In this document: piece after piece, positions 20,500-31,702 of the stretch | Layout: the number at the start of each line of letters is the position of its first letter | Position numbering within the stretch: the first letter of the stretch is position 1 | From: Cryptomeria japonica | Lineage: Eukaryota > Streptophyta > Pinopsida > Cupressales > Cupressaceae | Assembly: GCF_030272615.1 (NCBI RefSeq) | Contig: NC_081412.1 | Span: 99,885,796 to 99,949,795, forward strand | Reading direction: 5' to 3' | DNA: 64,000 bases | Notes under the pieces: generated by a model | Told to the model about the DNA's origin: nothing | The model's input: the letters and a program-made list of their open reading frames with translations, nothing else | The model's database searches: none | Made by a program: the position numbers and the translations under genes

Positions 20500-23400
20500 T
20501 CCTACCACACATCAACTTCAAAGTCTGTAGATCCAGAGCAAGGATAACTCTTGATGATCAATAGGATCCTCTTGAAGGTGCCAACCATCAAAGAACCACC
20601 TGCAAGGTACAAGGTAAAGTTTGTAAGGTCATTGTAGATTTCAGATCCATAGATAACATAGCTTGTGTCTAAATGGTTACTAAACTTAACTTGCAAATGA
20701 TACCTCATTCCCATCCTTATAAAGTGTCTTGGTTGAACAAAGGTCAACAAGCCCTGATTAGTGAGCAAGTTTGGGTAGAATTTTCAATAAGTGAATACAA
20801 AGATAGGGTGTTGTGTGATGTAGTAGAACTGGATGCTTGCCATTTATTACTTGGTAGGCCTTGGAAATATGATGTAGATGCTAGACATGAGGGAAGGAAT
20901 AATGTTTACACCATCACCAAGAATGGGGTGAACTTCACTATGACACCTCTTCCAGATGACAGTAAGGATAAGCACATTGTGACTAGTGTCATGCTAGTAG
21001 ATGAGAAAGAGTTCATGAAAGGTTTGAAGGAGAAGGATACTCCTTACTTTGCCATAGTTGCCAAGCCTAGGGATGAACCTAAGAAGCAACCTAAGAACCA
21101 AGAGACAGAAAGGAAGGTAGGTCCTAAAGAAGTTAAAGATCTACTAGACAAGTACAAGGGAATAGTTGCAGATAGTACCACATATACCTTACCTCCTTAG
21201 AGAGAAATCAGTCATTGCATATACCTTATACTAGGTTCTACCCTACCTAACAAGGCAGCCTATAAAATGACCCCTGAACAAAATGCAGAAGTTGCAAGAC
21301 AGATCCAAGAGTTACTTGAGAAAGGGTCATTAGAAAGAGTATAAGTCCATGTGCAGTCCCGACAGTGTTAGCTCCTAAGAAAGAAGGGACATTGAGGCTA
21401 TGTACAGACTCTAGGGCTATTAACAAGATAACAATAAGATATAGGTTCTCAATGTTGAGAATATAGGATTTGATGGATTGTTTAGGAGAAGACAAGTACT
21501 ACTCCAAAATAGACTTGAAAAGTTGTTATCACCAAATTAGGATCAGAGATGGAGACCAATGGAAGACAACATTTAATACCAATGAAGGCTTGTTTGAATG
21601 GATGGTAATGTTGTTTGGGCTTTCCAATGACCCTAGTACATTTATAAGGTTAATGAATGAGGTTCTTAAGCCATTTATCAATCATTTTGTTGTAGTATAC
21701 TTGGATGATATATTGATTTTAAGTAAGGATAAAAATGAACATCTGATGCACTTGGATTTGGTATTGAAAATGTTGCATGAGGAGCAATTGAAGGTCAACT
21801 TGTACAAGTGTGTTTTCTTGTAGGAAGAATTGGTGTTTCTTGGATTTGTTGTTTCCAAAGGTAATCTAAGAATGGATCCATCTAAGGTGGAGGTAATCCT
21901 CAATTGGCCCACACCTAGATCTGCAAGTGAGGTAAAAAGTTTCCATGGCTTAGCAAGCTTTTATAGGAAGTTTATAAGAAATTTCAGTGGGGTTAGTGCT
22001 CCTATGATAGATACCATCAGGGGTGGATGAAAGTGTCACTTTTCTTGGAATGATGAAGCTAACAAGTCTTTTGAGTATTTGAAGACAAAGATTGCAGAGC
22101 AGCCCATCTTAGTCCTTCCTGATTTTCATAAGGTATTCACTATTGAATGTAATGCATCTAAGAAGGTTATAGGAGGAGTCTTAAGTTGGGAGGGAAGGCG
22201 TGTGGCCTTTTTTAGTGAGAAGTTAAATGAAGTAAAACATAAATATTTATCCTATGATCTAGAGACGTATGCTTTAGTACAATCTCTCACAAAATGGAGA
22301 CACTATCTATTACCCATTGAATTTGTTCTTTATACTGACAACCATGCTTTAAATTTTTTGAACCGGCAAGAGAAACTAAATCACCGACATATGAAGTGGA
22401 TGGAATATCTTCAAGCTTTCACATTCACTGTCAAGCATAAGAAGGGAGTGGCCAACAAAGTTGCAGATGCCCTTAGCAGGAGGAACTTGGTAATCCAATA
22501 AATTCAATTAGAAAGCATGGGAATCACTGCTATGAAGGACATGTACCAAGAAGATGTAGATTTCAAGGAGGCCTATGAGGTTTGTCAAGCTATGAACGAA
22601 AGGTATCATACTAATTTTTCTAAATATATGCTCCAAGAAGGTTTACTTTTCAAGGGTAGTCAACTTTGTATTCCTAATTGCTCAATGAGGGAGAATATTA
22701 TCAAAGAAAAGAATTGTGGGAGTTTATGAGGACATTATGGACTTGATAAGACACTTGAGTTGGTTAGAAGGTTTTATTTTTGGCCAAGAATGCAATCAGA
22801 TGTGAGGAAATTTGTTTCAAAGTGTGTGGTGTGTCAAAGATCTAAAGGTACAAGTTCAAATGCAGGCCTCTATACTCCTTTACCAATCCCTATAAAACCT
22901 TGGGATTTAGTTAGTATGGATTTTTCCTTAGGCCTTCCTAGGACTAAATTAGGTAATGACATTGTCTATGTTGTGGTAGACTAGTTTTCAAAGATGGAAC
23001 ACTTTTTATCATGCAAATTTACACATGATGCTTCTAATATTGCAGGCTTATTCTTCAAAGAAATTGTTAGACTTCATGGGTTACCTTTAAGCATTATCTC
23101 AGTCTGGGATCCTAAGTTTGTAGGACATTTTTGGAGGACTTTTTGGCATAGGTTAGGGACAAATTTTTCCCTCTCTTCTGCTTATCACCCTCAATCTGAT
23201 GGATAGACAGAGGTAATTAATAGATCCCTTGGTAATTTGTTGAGGTGTTTAACTATGGACCATGGGGTCACTTGGGATACTATTCTTCCACAAGAAGAAT
23301 TCTCATATAATGACTCTGTGATAGAAGTACTGGACCGAGTCCTTTCCAAATTGTATATGGAACCCATCCTAGAGGTGTTTTTCAACTCAAAGAAGTGCAA

Positions 23401-23997
23401 AATATTGAAAGAAGAAGTGCTCAAGCATATGATTTTGCTGAAGTGATGAGAGACATACATCAACAAGTCCGGGATGGATTGCTACAAACCACTGAAAAGT
23501 ATAAAAAAGCAACAGATGTCACAAGGAGAGATGTTTAGTTTAAAGTGGGAGACATGGTGATGATTCATCTCAAAAAAGCAAGACTCCCTAAGGAGAAGTA
23601 CAAGAAGTTGCTTATGATGAAGATAGGTCCTTTCAAGGTTCTCAAAAGATGTTGAAACAATGCATACAAAATAGATCTACCCCTGGATGTGGGACTATCA
23701 CCTATATTCAATGTATCTAATATATATGCATATAAAGGTTTTGTAGATGATGTTTGTGTTGCAGGTCCATCTGATTCTTCTTGTCCAACTATGTTGGAAG
23801 GACTTCCTTCCCCTCTCAAACTTGAGATTGAGTGCATTTTGGATCAAAGGGTTAGCAAGAAAACAAGGAGGAAGACTTACTTGGAGTACCTAGTCAAATG
23901 GAAGAATCAACATTTAGAAGATGCTACATGGATGACTTCTGAGGCCATTGAGAAGACCAAAACTCACTTTGTAGACATCCCAACTCAAGGGACCTGA
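20500..23997 (+). pseudogene. Gypsy2 pol: protease, RT, RNase H, integrase, chromodomain
   Basis: Protease at about 20590-20890: the expected D-S/T-G active site is replaced (IVDFRSIDNIAC), followed by CHLLLGRPW. RT at about 21190-21830: [43 protein letters not shown] (YLDD). RNase H at about 22080-22500: LYTDNHAL, ADALSRR. Integrase at about 22730-23450: zinc-binding HxxxxH-like and CVVCQRSKG, core SMDFSLGLPRTK and HPQSDG, with a stop inside the DG-QTE glutamate motif. Chromodomain at about 23820-23990: LEIECILDQRVSKKTRRKTYLEYLVKW, ATWMTSEAIEK. Stops and frame changes occur throughout (for example 21200, about 21345, 21824, 22030, 22500, 22981, 23206). It is a clearly dead copy. Confidence 0.85.
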
Positions 23998-24019
23998 GTT
24001 TGTTTTGGGCTCGGGAGTA

Positions 24020-25516
24020 TGGTGCAGAGCACATTCCATTACATATCTATTTTGAAGCACATGGTGGTGTCTATAGGTTCATTTATGATGTAATAATGGG
24101 TTGGATCAATGATCAACCTTTGATGTAATTGAATGCCTATTTGTATGGTCAATAATCTCTTAGGTTAGCATATAAACCTAGAGGACTATTAGGCCATGAA
24201 GGCTTGGAATTTGGATTTTCAGTGTTAGTATGTCTAGAATGTTGTCTTAGGTGTTTGGAGTCTAAATAATGACTTTGGATGTGTTTCCATAAGGTCTAGG
24301 TGGTTAATAACTGGTGTTGTCCTAAGTTGCAAAATGTTGCATTTGTTGTCAAGCAACTTTTCAAAGTTTTCGGTAAGATGCTAACTACTTCTCCAATGGT
24401 CCTAACTATTCAAAAGTTGGTTATGGACATTGGAAAAGGTTTATATATTTATGGAAAACTGTAGGAAGGAGAGAGTTGATAAGAATCAAAGGTTTTGTAA
24501 ATTTTGGTGGAGAAAGTGAATAGAACAAATTTGATTTTGCCATACAGTGATATTTTTACGTACGATCCATACACATCGTAAGAACTACTGGTGAATTTTT
24601 GATCTGGTTAGAAAGAATCTAGAAACAGTCTTCCAATGAATTTGGTTTGATCTCTTCAAGTGAAGTTTAGTGGAAGTTATAAGTGTTTATCCTCTGTGGG
24701 TTTGAAACCCTCCATTTTCTAGGGTTACAATGCAAATAAGACCCTAACTCACAATTTACTCATTGGGATCCAATGGCCATGGGTAGAATGCTAGTTAGGG
24801 GCATGTATTTTGAGATTCTATAGGGGCGAAGCTAGAGGAGTTGGTTGGTGCATTACCACCAAGCCCTAGTCTAAACTGGTTGAGGGTTTAGATTAGATTA
24901 GACGAGTTTCATTGAGCATAAATGAACAATGATGAGATGATGAGTTGAATTAATGGAGTTGGATTATTTGAACATAGAAGAAACTTCTTGAAGAGTTGGA
25001 ACCTTCCCATGATCCCATTCTCATATACCTCCTTTGTGAAATCGGTCTAACCTGATCAATTAGGCTTGTAACCCAAGTAGGTGTTGAAGAGTGCAGGAAT
25101 AGGGTGGAAATCCAATCTTTTTGAATTTGATAGTAATCCCAAAAGGGTGTCTGAAACCTAAATTTGTCTAGGATGTTGTTTAGTGTTATCTAGAGAAAAG
25201 TCAAAAAAGACAGTGAAATAGGGCTACTAATCGGTAGACCTATGCTAGTAAAGCTGTGAAACTTGTGTTGGTAGACTGGTATCGGTAGGCTTGTCTAGTC
25301 CTCAAAAGTCAATATTTGTTTTGTGCTTCAAAAATAGCATTGTGGAAGATCTTGATAGATCTTAGGAAGTGGGCAGAAGTATTGTGCCATCTTGGGATAG
25401 GGGTAAAAGTTTGATTTCATAGTTGAGGTGTGAAACATAGCTGCAAGGATGACTCAAGGTAAAGAAGACCAAGGTGTGTAGGTGGGTTTATCACCCTATT
25501 TCTATTGACCTTTGTA
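24020..25516 (+). repeat. 3' LTR of Gypsy2 (1497 bp)
   Basis: Starts TGGTGCAGAGC after a purine stretch (GGGCTCGGGAG) and ends CCTTTGTA (TG...TA, where the 5' LTR has CA). It holds a 'gtctaaataatgactttgga' insertion relative to the 5' LTR. Confidence 0.85.
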
Positions 25517-26298
25517 TCAGGTAATAATGCAGTAAGGAGAAACAAAAGAATCAACATCAATGCACACCATAACACATATTTTTGGTGAGGAAACCTGATA
25601 GGGGAAAAATATTGGTGGGATTTGTGACCCACAATATTTACTCACTGGCCAATATGAATAAATATTACTTAGTACAATAGGGGCCTGCACATGTAGGAAG
25701 GCCAACTGCCTAGAGCTCACTGCTCAACAACAAAAATGGAGTCCCATTGACTACACAATTGGATGGTTAAATCCAATAACAATGTACTGCTTCAAAATAG
25801 CATCTGCAATGCTGGATTCAGTACTGGTTTAAGTTCTGTCTGATACCTCTACCAAAAACCTTGCCAGTAAATGATTATGCTTGCACATAATAGACTCTGC
25901 TCTGCTTCTTATTCACTCTCAAAATAAACACATCAAAGTGCATAAACAACTATCAGGTATCATATCCCTATCTCATCTCAAATATCGTTTACATACACAC
26001 ATACCTACATATATTACTTACATTTCAAATGACCTACAAGATCTCATACATATATGAGTTTACAATACATCATGTTGGACATACAAATATAATTTACATT
26101 ACAAACAATATTATTGCCAGGTCAGCTTTGGATGCTGGTATGATCTATTGTCAGTGTAAACTAGATGCCAGTGTGAATAAACCTTGTTGTATCTGCTAGT
26201 GCCGGTAGGTGAAGTCTGTTGCCAGTTGAACCTTGTTTCCACTTTGTTTCCATCAATTACAACATCTACCATTCTCATCTAAGTGTATAATGCCAACA
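25517..26298 (-). repeat. 3' LTR of element D (its 3' end missing)
   Basis: Aligns with 30240-30563 and with LTRs A and E. It ends at 'taatgccaaca' next to the polypurine tract. About 125 bp of the LTR's C-tract end are absent at the junction with Gypsy2. Confidence 0.75.
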
Positions 26299-26310
26299 AG
26301 ATCCCCCTTT
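26299..26310 (-). promoter_or_regulatory. Polypurine tract of element D
   Basis: The minus strand reads CCAAAGGGGGATCT directly before the LTR start TGTTGGCA, preceded by GCCATCAATG. The same tract precedes the 3' LTRs of Copia1 (57245-57255) and E. It primes plus-strand synthesis. Confidence 0.85.
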
Positions 26311-26488
26311 GGCATTGATGGCGACACTCATGAGAAAAATAAAAAATTGAAATCCAAAACTGAAAGTGCTCCCCCCTGAGAAAATGATCTCCTTCTGTTC
26401 ACTTGTCACCATTCCATTTTTCTCACTATAACACTCTCCCTTTGACATCAATGACAAAGGATGTCAAAAGTATCAAAAATTCAAAAAT

Positions 26489-28754
26489 TTACTTAGAACC
26501 CTGAAGCCAGTTATGTACAATCTGAAAAATATCTGCCAAAACTAAGTTAAGACCCTGCATGAATTTTGTATTGTTGAAAATTACTATCTCTGTCTGCTTG
26601 ATCATCCCGGTGAGATAATGTATCTGTTTCTCTAGTGATCTTTCTCCTTGAATTGTTGCCTTGGATAGTGCATTCCGGTGTGTTAATAGACTATCCAATC
26701 TAGGACCAAGTTTATTCTTTAACTCCTAGGTTTTCATCTTCAACCTTGCTTTCTCTTTTTCCAAATTTTCAATTTTCTCTTCATGAATAACCATTTCCTG
26801 ATCCAAAACTGATGCTAGTTCTGAAGAACCAATCATGTTATCTGCAATGTCATCAATCTCTTTCTGAGTTTTCCTTAACTATTCATCAATGTCTGTTGTT
26901 AAATGATGAGGTTTGCAGGCTTTCTGGTATAATTCCTTGTATTCCAAAATGGTGGAATTCAATGTTGGTAGCAATGAATCAATCTATTCTACACAATCCT
27001 TTATTGTTTTATCAAAGAATTCATCCTTTTCTTTATTTACTCTTTCTTGAATAGTTTCCTCATTTATTTTATCTAAAGACTAAATGTTAGAAGAAATGAA
27101 TTTGGACAATGTGATCTACCTTGCACGTCGGTGCAATTATTTGCAGAATCGGTAGAGAGTCATCAATAGCCTTAAATGCTAAGGCATTGCATTCAGTTAT
27201 CTTCTTTATAGAATCCAATAATACATCAGTGACAATTGTCAATTTGAAGTCCACAGTGGAAGTACTGGGAGAAGTGCTAGGTTCTGCAATAATTTTCTTC
27301 TCTTCTCCAGATACCTGTTCAGCCACCTTAACCACTTCCTTATTCTCATCCTTACTCTCATTCTTATTCTCAACCGGTTTAGATTCTATTTGTTCTTGTT
27401 CTTTTTCTGCCGGTATCTCAACATTCTCCTGAGTGTCAACTACCTTTACTGGTGATTCATATTTCTTTGGTGATGGAGCAGGTGCCAGTGAGGATTTTCT
27501 CTTCTTCTTCCTATCCACCATTTTGAATTCAGTAGCCTTATCACTATCAGAATCAGATGAGGTAGCAATAGGAGAAATAGGTGCTACCGGTTGCTGTTCT
27601 GATTTTATTTCTTGTGCAACAACACCACTCATCGGATCAAGTTTCAACAATCCCTTTTTAATAAATTCAACAAACATTGAAGCATCTTTCAATATTTTCT
27701 CTTTTCTTCCTCTGCTTCTGAATTTCAACATCTTTTTCAATAGTTTCATCATTTCCAAAGATATTTTCAGTCATTTCCAATGGATCATCTAGAAGTATCT
27801 TTGAAGATTCTAGAATGTGTGAATCCACTTCATAACCCATCTCAGTTACCCAGATAGTTCTAGGTCTAACTGCCTCCATCCATACTTCATCTCTCTTAAT
27901 TACAAAGCATATATGTATGTCATACTTGTCAATAATGTTTTGAGGGATTCTTTCCCTTTGTCTTATTTTAGCTTTAAAGTCCTTGAAGTTATCTTTTACC
28001 TGTCAATTTGAGAATTAATCATTATCATCTCATAGGAACTATGAATGCATAGACTTGAAACAAAATTCAGCCTATTTGTATGTGCCACCTTATATCCAAT
28101 AAACATACTTGCATATTTAACATTGTCATCAGTTATGTCGCTAACCCTGAGTGATCTATTATCTGATGTAGCGTTGATTAAGTTCATAACCTCTTTGTTT
28201 GGAATTTTGTTTTTCCTCTCAGGCCTAGTGCTGGTAGAAGGTAAACCTGTAACAACCCAAATTGCTTCCTTAGTGATTTTGAAAACTGAGTCTAGCCATA
28301 AAAATTCACTGTGAACTCTGCTAAGAACATAATAGATAATCTCATCTGAAAATTTAGGAAAGTGAAGGATGTCTACAAACCCTAGAACCTCCACAATCTT
28401 GTGTTCCAGTTTGACTACACCTTATTTGTCTATGATAACATTCATGAACATGTTCTTTAAATCCTCGGACCCTAAATCTTCAATGTTATAGTGAATGTAT
28501 GCCCTAGGGTCTTCTGTAAATGCAACTCCCTTCAGGATTTTTGAAAATGTACCAATGGAGTCATCCATCTTAGCTATCTTAGGGATTATCTTAAAGACTG
28601 GTCTAGGATGCTTGATATTTTCCACAATAGTAGGGTTTGCAATGAATTCAGGAATGAAAGATGAAGAAACATTGCGATAAAATAAATACCTTTTAAGTAA
28701 AAACCTTGGATGCCCTGAAAAATATTTGTTGTTTCGCTTCTTGAATGATAGCAC
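26489..28754 (-). pseudogene. ORF2 of element D: unknown protein with G-L-P motif domain and C-terminal coiled coil
   Basis: Read from 28754. N-terminal domain (~250 residues): FIPEFIANPTIVENIKHP, YVLSRVHSEFLWLDS, ITKEAIWVVTGLP, KYASMFIGYKV. Second block: RERIPQNIIDKYDIHICFVI, PRTIWVTEMGYEV. Middle: lysine/glutamate/serine-rich (KKKRKSSLAPAPSPKKYESP, many EK/EE). C-terminal ~250 residues: coiled coil (LLDSIKKITECNALAFKAIDD, IIAPTC, LEYKELY, KTQKEIDDIAD, LEKEKARLKMKT) ending ADIFQIVHNWLQGSK at 26489. There is one in-frame stop at 28422-28424; relative to C, a block between the two N-terminal segments is missing near 27990 with a frame change; more breaks lie at about 27665-27760 and 26700-27086. 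No known enzyme motif. Homologues are ORF2 of C and E. Function unknown. Confidence 0.65.
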
Positions 28755-28976
28755 TCAACTTATGTGCTCTTTGAATACTTGAATGCTTGGTAAGTCGAAA
28801 TGAGAAATTATAGTGCTTTATAACCAAAAAGTTAACTTACAACCGCAATAAATGCTTTGCCGGTTAAGTGAATAATCAACATATCTACTGTAAAAGAATA
28901 ATTATGACTTCTTACCACCATTTGAGGGTAAAATGCATGATCTTCAATTAGTTTCCTTACCCCTAAGGATTATTCC

Positions 28977-30065
28977 TTAGTTAGATGAAGAATCTCCTAT
29001 CGGTGTAGAGACAGATTCATCATTTCTCTGATCTCTCTTCTTGACCCATTGTTTAGTGAATTCTTGCTTGATTTCATTCACCTTTTCCTTTCCTTTGTCA
29101 TTAGATCCTCTATTTTTTGTCGCTATATTCTTGCTTCTGCAAAATCTTGCAATATGCCCAATCTTGTTGCATTCATAACAGGTTACATTGTTTCTTTGAA
29201 TAGCTTTTCCATAACCTTGTCCGGTTTGAGTTCTGAATTGATTAGATAGGTGTCCAAATCTACCACAAGCATAACATTTTACATTCATCCTGCAATTGTT
29301 TGAGTTATGACCATGTTTATTGCATTTGGAACATTGACTGGTGGATGAGTTTGTATTCTGATTATTCTTAAATCTGCACTGATTTTCTCTATGACCAAAT
29401 TTGTTGCAATTAAAACATTTCCAATTGAATTTATAAGCATTGGGTTGCCTTATCATTTGCTGTGATCATGATTGTTTGGAGTTTCAGAACTTTCTCCATG
29501 TTAAAATCCAAGTCCAACTATTTCTCCATCAGGTTTTTGACTTTTCAGCATATCATCAAGCTTGTCTATACTCTTTTTGAATTTGTCCTTGTATTCATTT
29601 GCAGTGACCACTCACTTCCCAAAGTGCCAACTTGTCTCATAAGTTCCTCTTTGTCATGTTGCATGTGAGTCAACTCTGTTTTAAGCATATCATTATCATA
29701 ACTAAGCCTTATAGATTCATCTGATCTTTCATTAATTCTTCTAACCAAATCTTCCTCATTCTTCTTTCTATCTTCAATATCCTTACATAGTCTCATGGTT
29801 AAATATTGCATCTCATTCCTCATGTTACTATTCTCTTGTCTCAGTTTCTCTGCAATATCTCTGAGAGTTTCTTTTCTTCATCATCTTGTTTTTGCAGTTG
29901 CTCATGTAATTCTTTTCTCTTTTTTTGTGCCCTGGCCAAGTTTTCTTGAAGTGGTTTGATGAATTCTTGAGCAGATCTGAGTTCCTTTTCTAGTTTGATA
30001 TTCTTTAATTTTTCTGCATCAAAATCTTCAAGAGCCACTTCCAACTATTGTCTCAGGCTTTCCAT
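28977..30065 (-). pseudogene. ORF1 of element D: coiled-coil and four-CCHC-knuckle protein
   Basis: ATG at 30065-30063, 58 bp inside the primer-binding site. N-terminal coiled coil of ~180 residues (DAEKLKNIKLEKELRSAQEF, ENLARAQKKRKELHEQLQ, IRLSYDNDMLKTELTHMQ, KEELMRQVGTL), linker, then four CCHC knuckles (CFNCNKFGHRENQC, CSKCNKHGHNSNNC, CYACGRFGHLSNQF with the last Cys lost, CYECNKIGHIARFC), then KGKEKVNEIKQEFTKQW and a Ser/Asn end. An in-frame stop at codon 7 and frame changes near 29870, 29600 and 29460 inactivate it. The arrangement resembles gag (assembly domain, then RNA-binding knuckles) without clear copia capsid similarity; a packaging protein role is inference. Confidence 0.7.
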
Positions 30066-30122
30066 CGGTACTAGTTTCAGAATCTTCCTCAAGATGTTAG
30101 GCTTCTGCAAATAGAGGATGAG

Positions 30123-30134
30123 GCTCTGATACCA
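30123..30134 (-). promoter_or_regulatory. Primer-binding site of element D
   Basis: The minus strand reads TGGTATCAGAGC exactly, two bases from the LTR start at 30137. Confidence 0.85.
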
Positions 30135-30136
30135 AT

Positions 30137-30563
30137 TGTTAGATATTTGGTTAACCCCAAAGACACTGAGACCGGGGGGGGTGAATCAGTGTCTGATTGG
30201 TAGATGAAAGATTTAAACTTATTTGCAACTTTATAACTGAAATTAATATACCAGTAAGCAAATAATAATGCAGTAAAGAGAAATAAAAGAATCAGCACCG
30301 ATGCACACCATAACACAAATATTTTTGGCGATGAAATCTGGTAGGGGAAAAACCTTGGTGGGATTTGTGACCCACAATATTCTCACTAGCCAATATGAAT
30401 AAATATTACTTAGTACAATAGGGGCTTGCACATGCAGGAAGGCCAACTGCCTAGAGCTCACTGCTCAACAACAAAAATGGAGTTCCACTAACTACATGAT
30501 TGGATGGTTAAATCCAATAACAATGTATTGCTTCAAAATAGCATCTACAATGGTGGATTCAAC
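30137..30563 (-). repeat. 5' LTR of element D (its 5' part missing)
   Basis: Starts TGTTAGATATTTGG, with CACTGAGACCGGGGGGGGTGAATCAG, and aligns with LTR 25517-26298. It stops at 'gtggattca' where copia gag sequence begins, so more than 300 bp of the LTR are lost. Confidence 0.75.
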
Positions 30564-31702
30564 AATCCTCCTCCGAGAAGCCTGGATAAGGACATTGAAA
30601 ATAATTTTAGAGCTAGAGAAGTACTCTTGAGCACACTATCTCATTAGTAAATTATGGGATTAATTGACCAGTCTATTGTGAAGTCTATATGGGATACGTT
30701 GGAAGTTTTGAATGAAGGTGACCCTACTATTAAAATTGCTAAACTTGATGGTTACTAGGTAAGGTATGAGAACCTGAAGATGGAAGAAGATGAAAGGATT
30801 ACTGCTTTCATGGAAATAGTTAATGAAATTGCTATGGGAATTCAGTGCTGTGGTGGATCTCTAAGGGAAGATGAGATTGTTTCTAAAGTTTTGAGAGCTT
30901 TTCCACTGACTTACAAGATGAAGGCTACTGCAATTAATGAGCTGAGGACAATGGCTAACACTTCTATTAACTGGGATAGTTTGGTTGGAAAATTGTCTGC
31001 TTTTAAACTTGAAGAATTTGGTCCTCAAGGAGTTGCAAAGGCTAATCTTCTTTTCATGCACCTACATCTTCAATCGGCAAGAGTGATTGGAAAGCTTTAT
31101 ATGCAAAGGAACTGGATGAAATGAAGAAAGAAGATGAAGAATTTGAGCAATTGGAAGCCCTATTTTCTAGAAGAGTACCTAAAGGTCTTGTTGGAAGTAA
31201 TTATGAAGGAAAATCACCTTTTAAATATTTTGCATCTAGATGTCCTGAGAGGAATTCAAGATTTGAAGAGAGATAGAAAATATTTTTGGCCTAACCATGA
31301 TTATCAGAACAAGCATAAGTATAGGAGAAACAAAGACAAATCATGTTACTATGTGGATGAGGAAGGTGTAACTGATTGTGATGATGAACTAACACAAGAT
31401 TCAGATAGTGAATCTGGTAGCGGTAAGGAATGGGTATTTTTGGCTATTAAGGAAGATGCTCCGGTACCTGTTACTCAAAATGAGGAAAAGGCCCTTAATG
31501 CTAAAATTGAAGACAAGGATGAGTGGGTGATAGATAATGGTTGTTCACATCATATGACTGGAGATATAAGGAAGTTTTTATCTTTGCAAGAATTTGATGG
31601 TGGACTAGTTAGATTTGGAGATAACAAAGAATGCATGATCAGAGGAAGAGGAACTATATCATTGGATGGTAAGCATAATACTAATAATGTTTCTTATGTT
31701 TG
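30564..31702 (+). pseudogene. Copia gag-protease fragment
   Basis: Begins inside copia gag (matching 17690) and continues through SFMERVNEI-type sequence (ITAFMEIVNEIAMGIQCCGG, LSAFKLEEFGPQG) to the protease with VIDNGCSHHMTG. The catalytic D-S-G is changed to D-N-G. Then LVRFGDNKECMIRGRGTISLDGKHNTNNV, where it stops abruptly against unrelated sequence. The knuckle region is largely deleted (only 'aaatattttgcatctagatgtcc' remains). It is the same family as Copia1 (36740-37850) but a separate, older copy. Confidence 0.8.

Larger units (their letters stand above)
17906..25516 (+). mobile_element. Gypsy2: chromodomain Ty3/gypsy element (chromovirus)
   Basis: Full layout: 5' LTR 17906-19382, primer-binding site 19388-19399, gag, protease, RT, RNase H, integrase, chromodomain, 3' LTR 24020-25516. 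The domain order PR-RT-RH-INT-CHD defines a chromovirus. Coding regions are interrupted by many stops and frame shifts. LTRs differ at about 16 of the first 250 positions by eye plus one ~20-bp indel, so it is clearly older than Gypsy1. The left flank 'ctgaa' (17901-17905) is not repeated at the right (tcagg), see findings. Confidence 0.9.
25517..30563 (-). mobile_element. Non-autonomous LTR element D (nearly complete)
   Basis: Minus-strand element with, right to left, a partial 5' LTR (30137-30563), primer-binding site, ORF1 (28977-30065), ORF2 (26489-28754), polypurine tract (26299-26310) and a partial 3' LTR (25517-26298). This is the only copy in which the whole internal region (26299-30136, 3.84 kb) is visible, and no protease, RT, RNase H or integrase motif occurs in it. 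The LTR ends, primer-binding site and polypurine tract all match the Sirevirus-like Copia1, which could supply enzymes in trans. Confidence 0.8.

Noticed and set aside
20500-23997. Endogenous pararetrovirus (caulimovirid) as the source of the RT
   Set aside because: Flanking direct LTRs, integrase and a chromodomain identify a Ty3/gypsy chromovirus; no movement protein or viral coat protein seen.
17522-31702. Copia2 gag (17522-17905) and the fragment 30564-31702 as two halves of one element
   Set aside because: They overlap by about 215 bp with about 12 percent difference, so they are separate copies.
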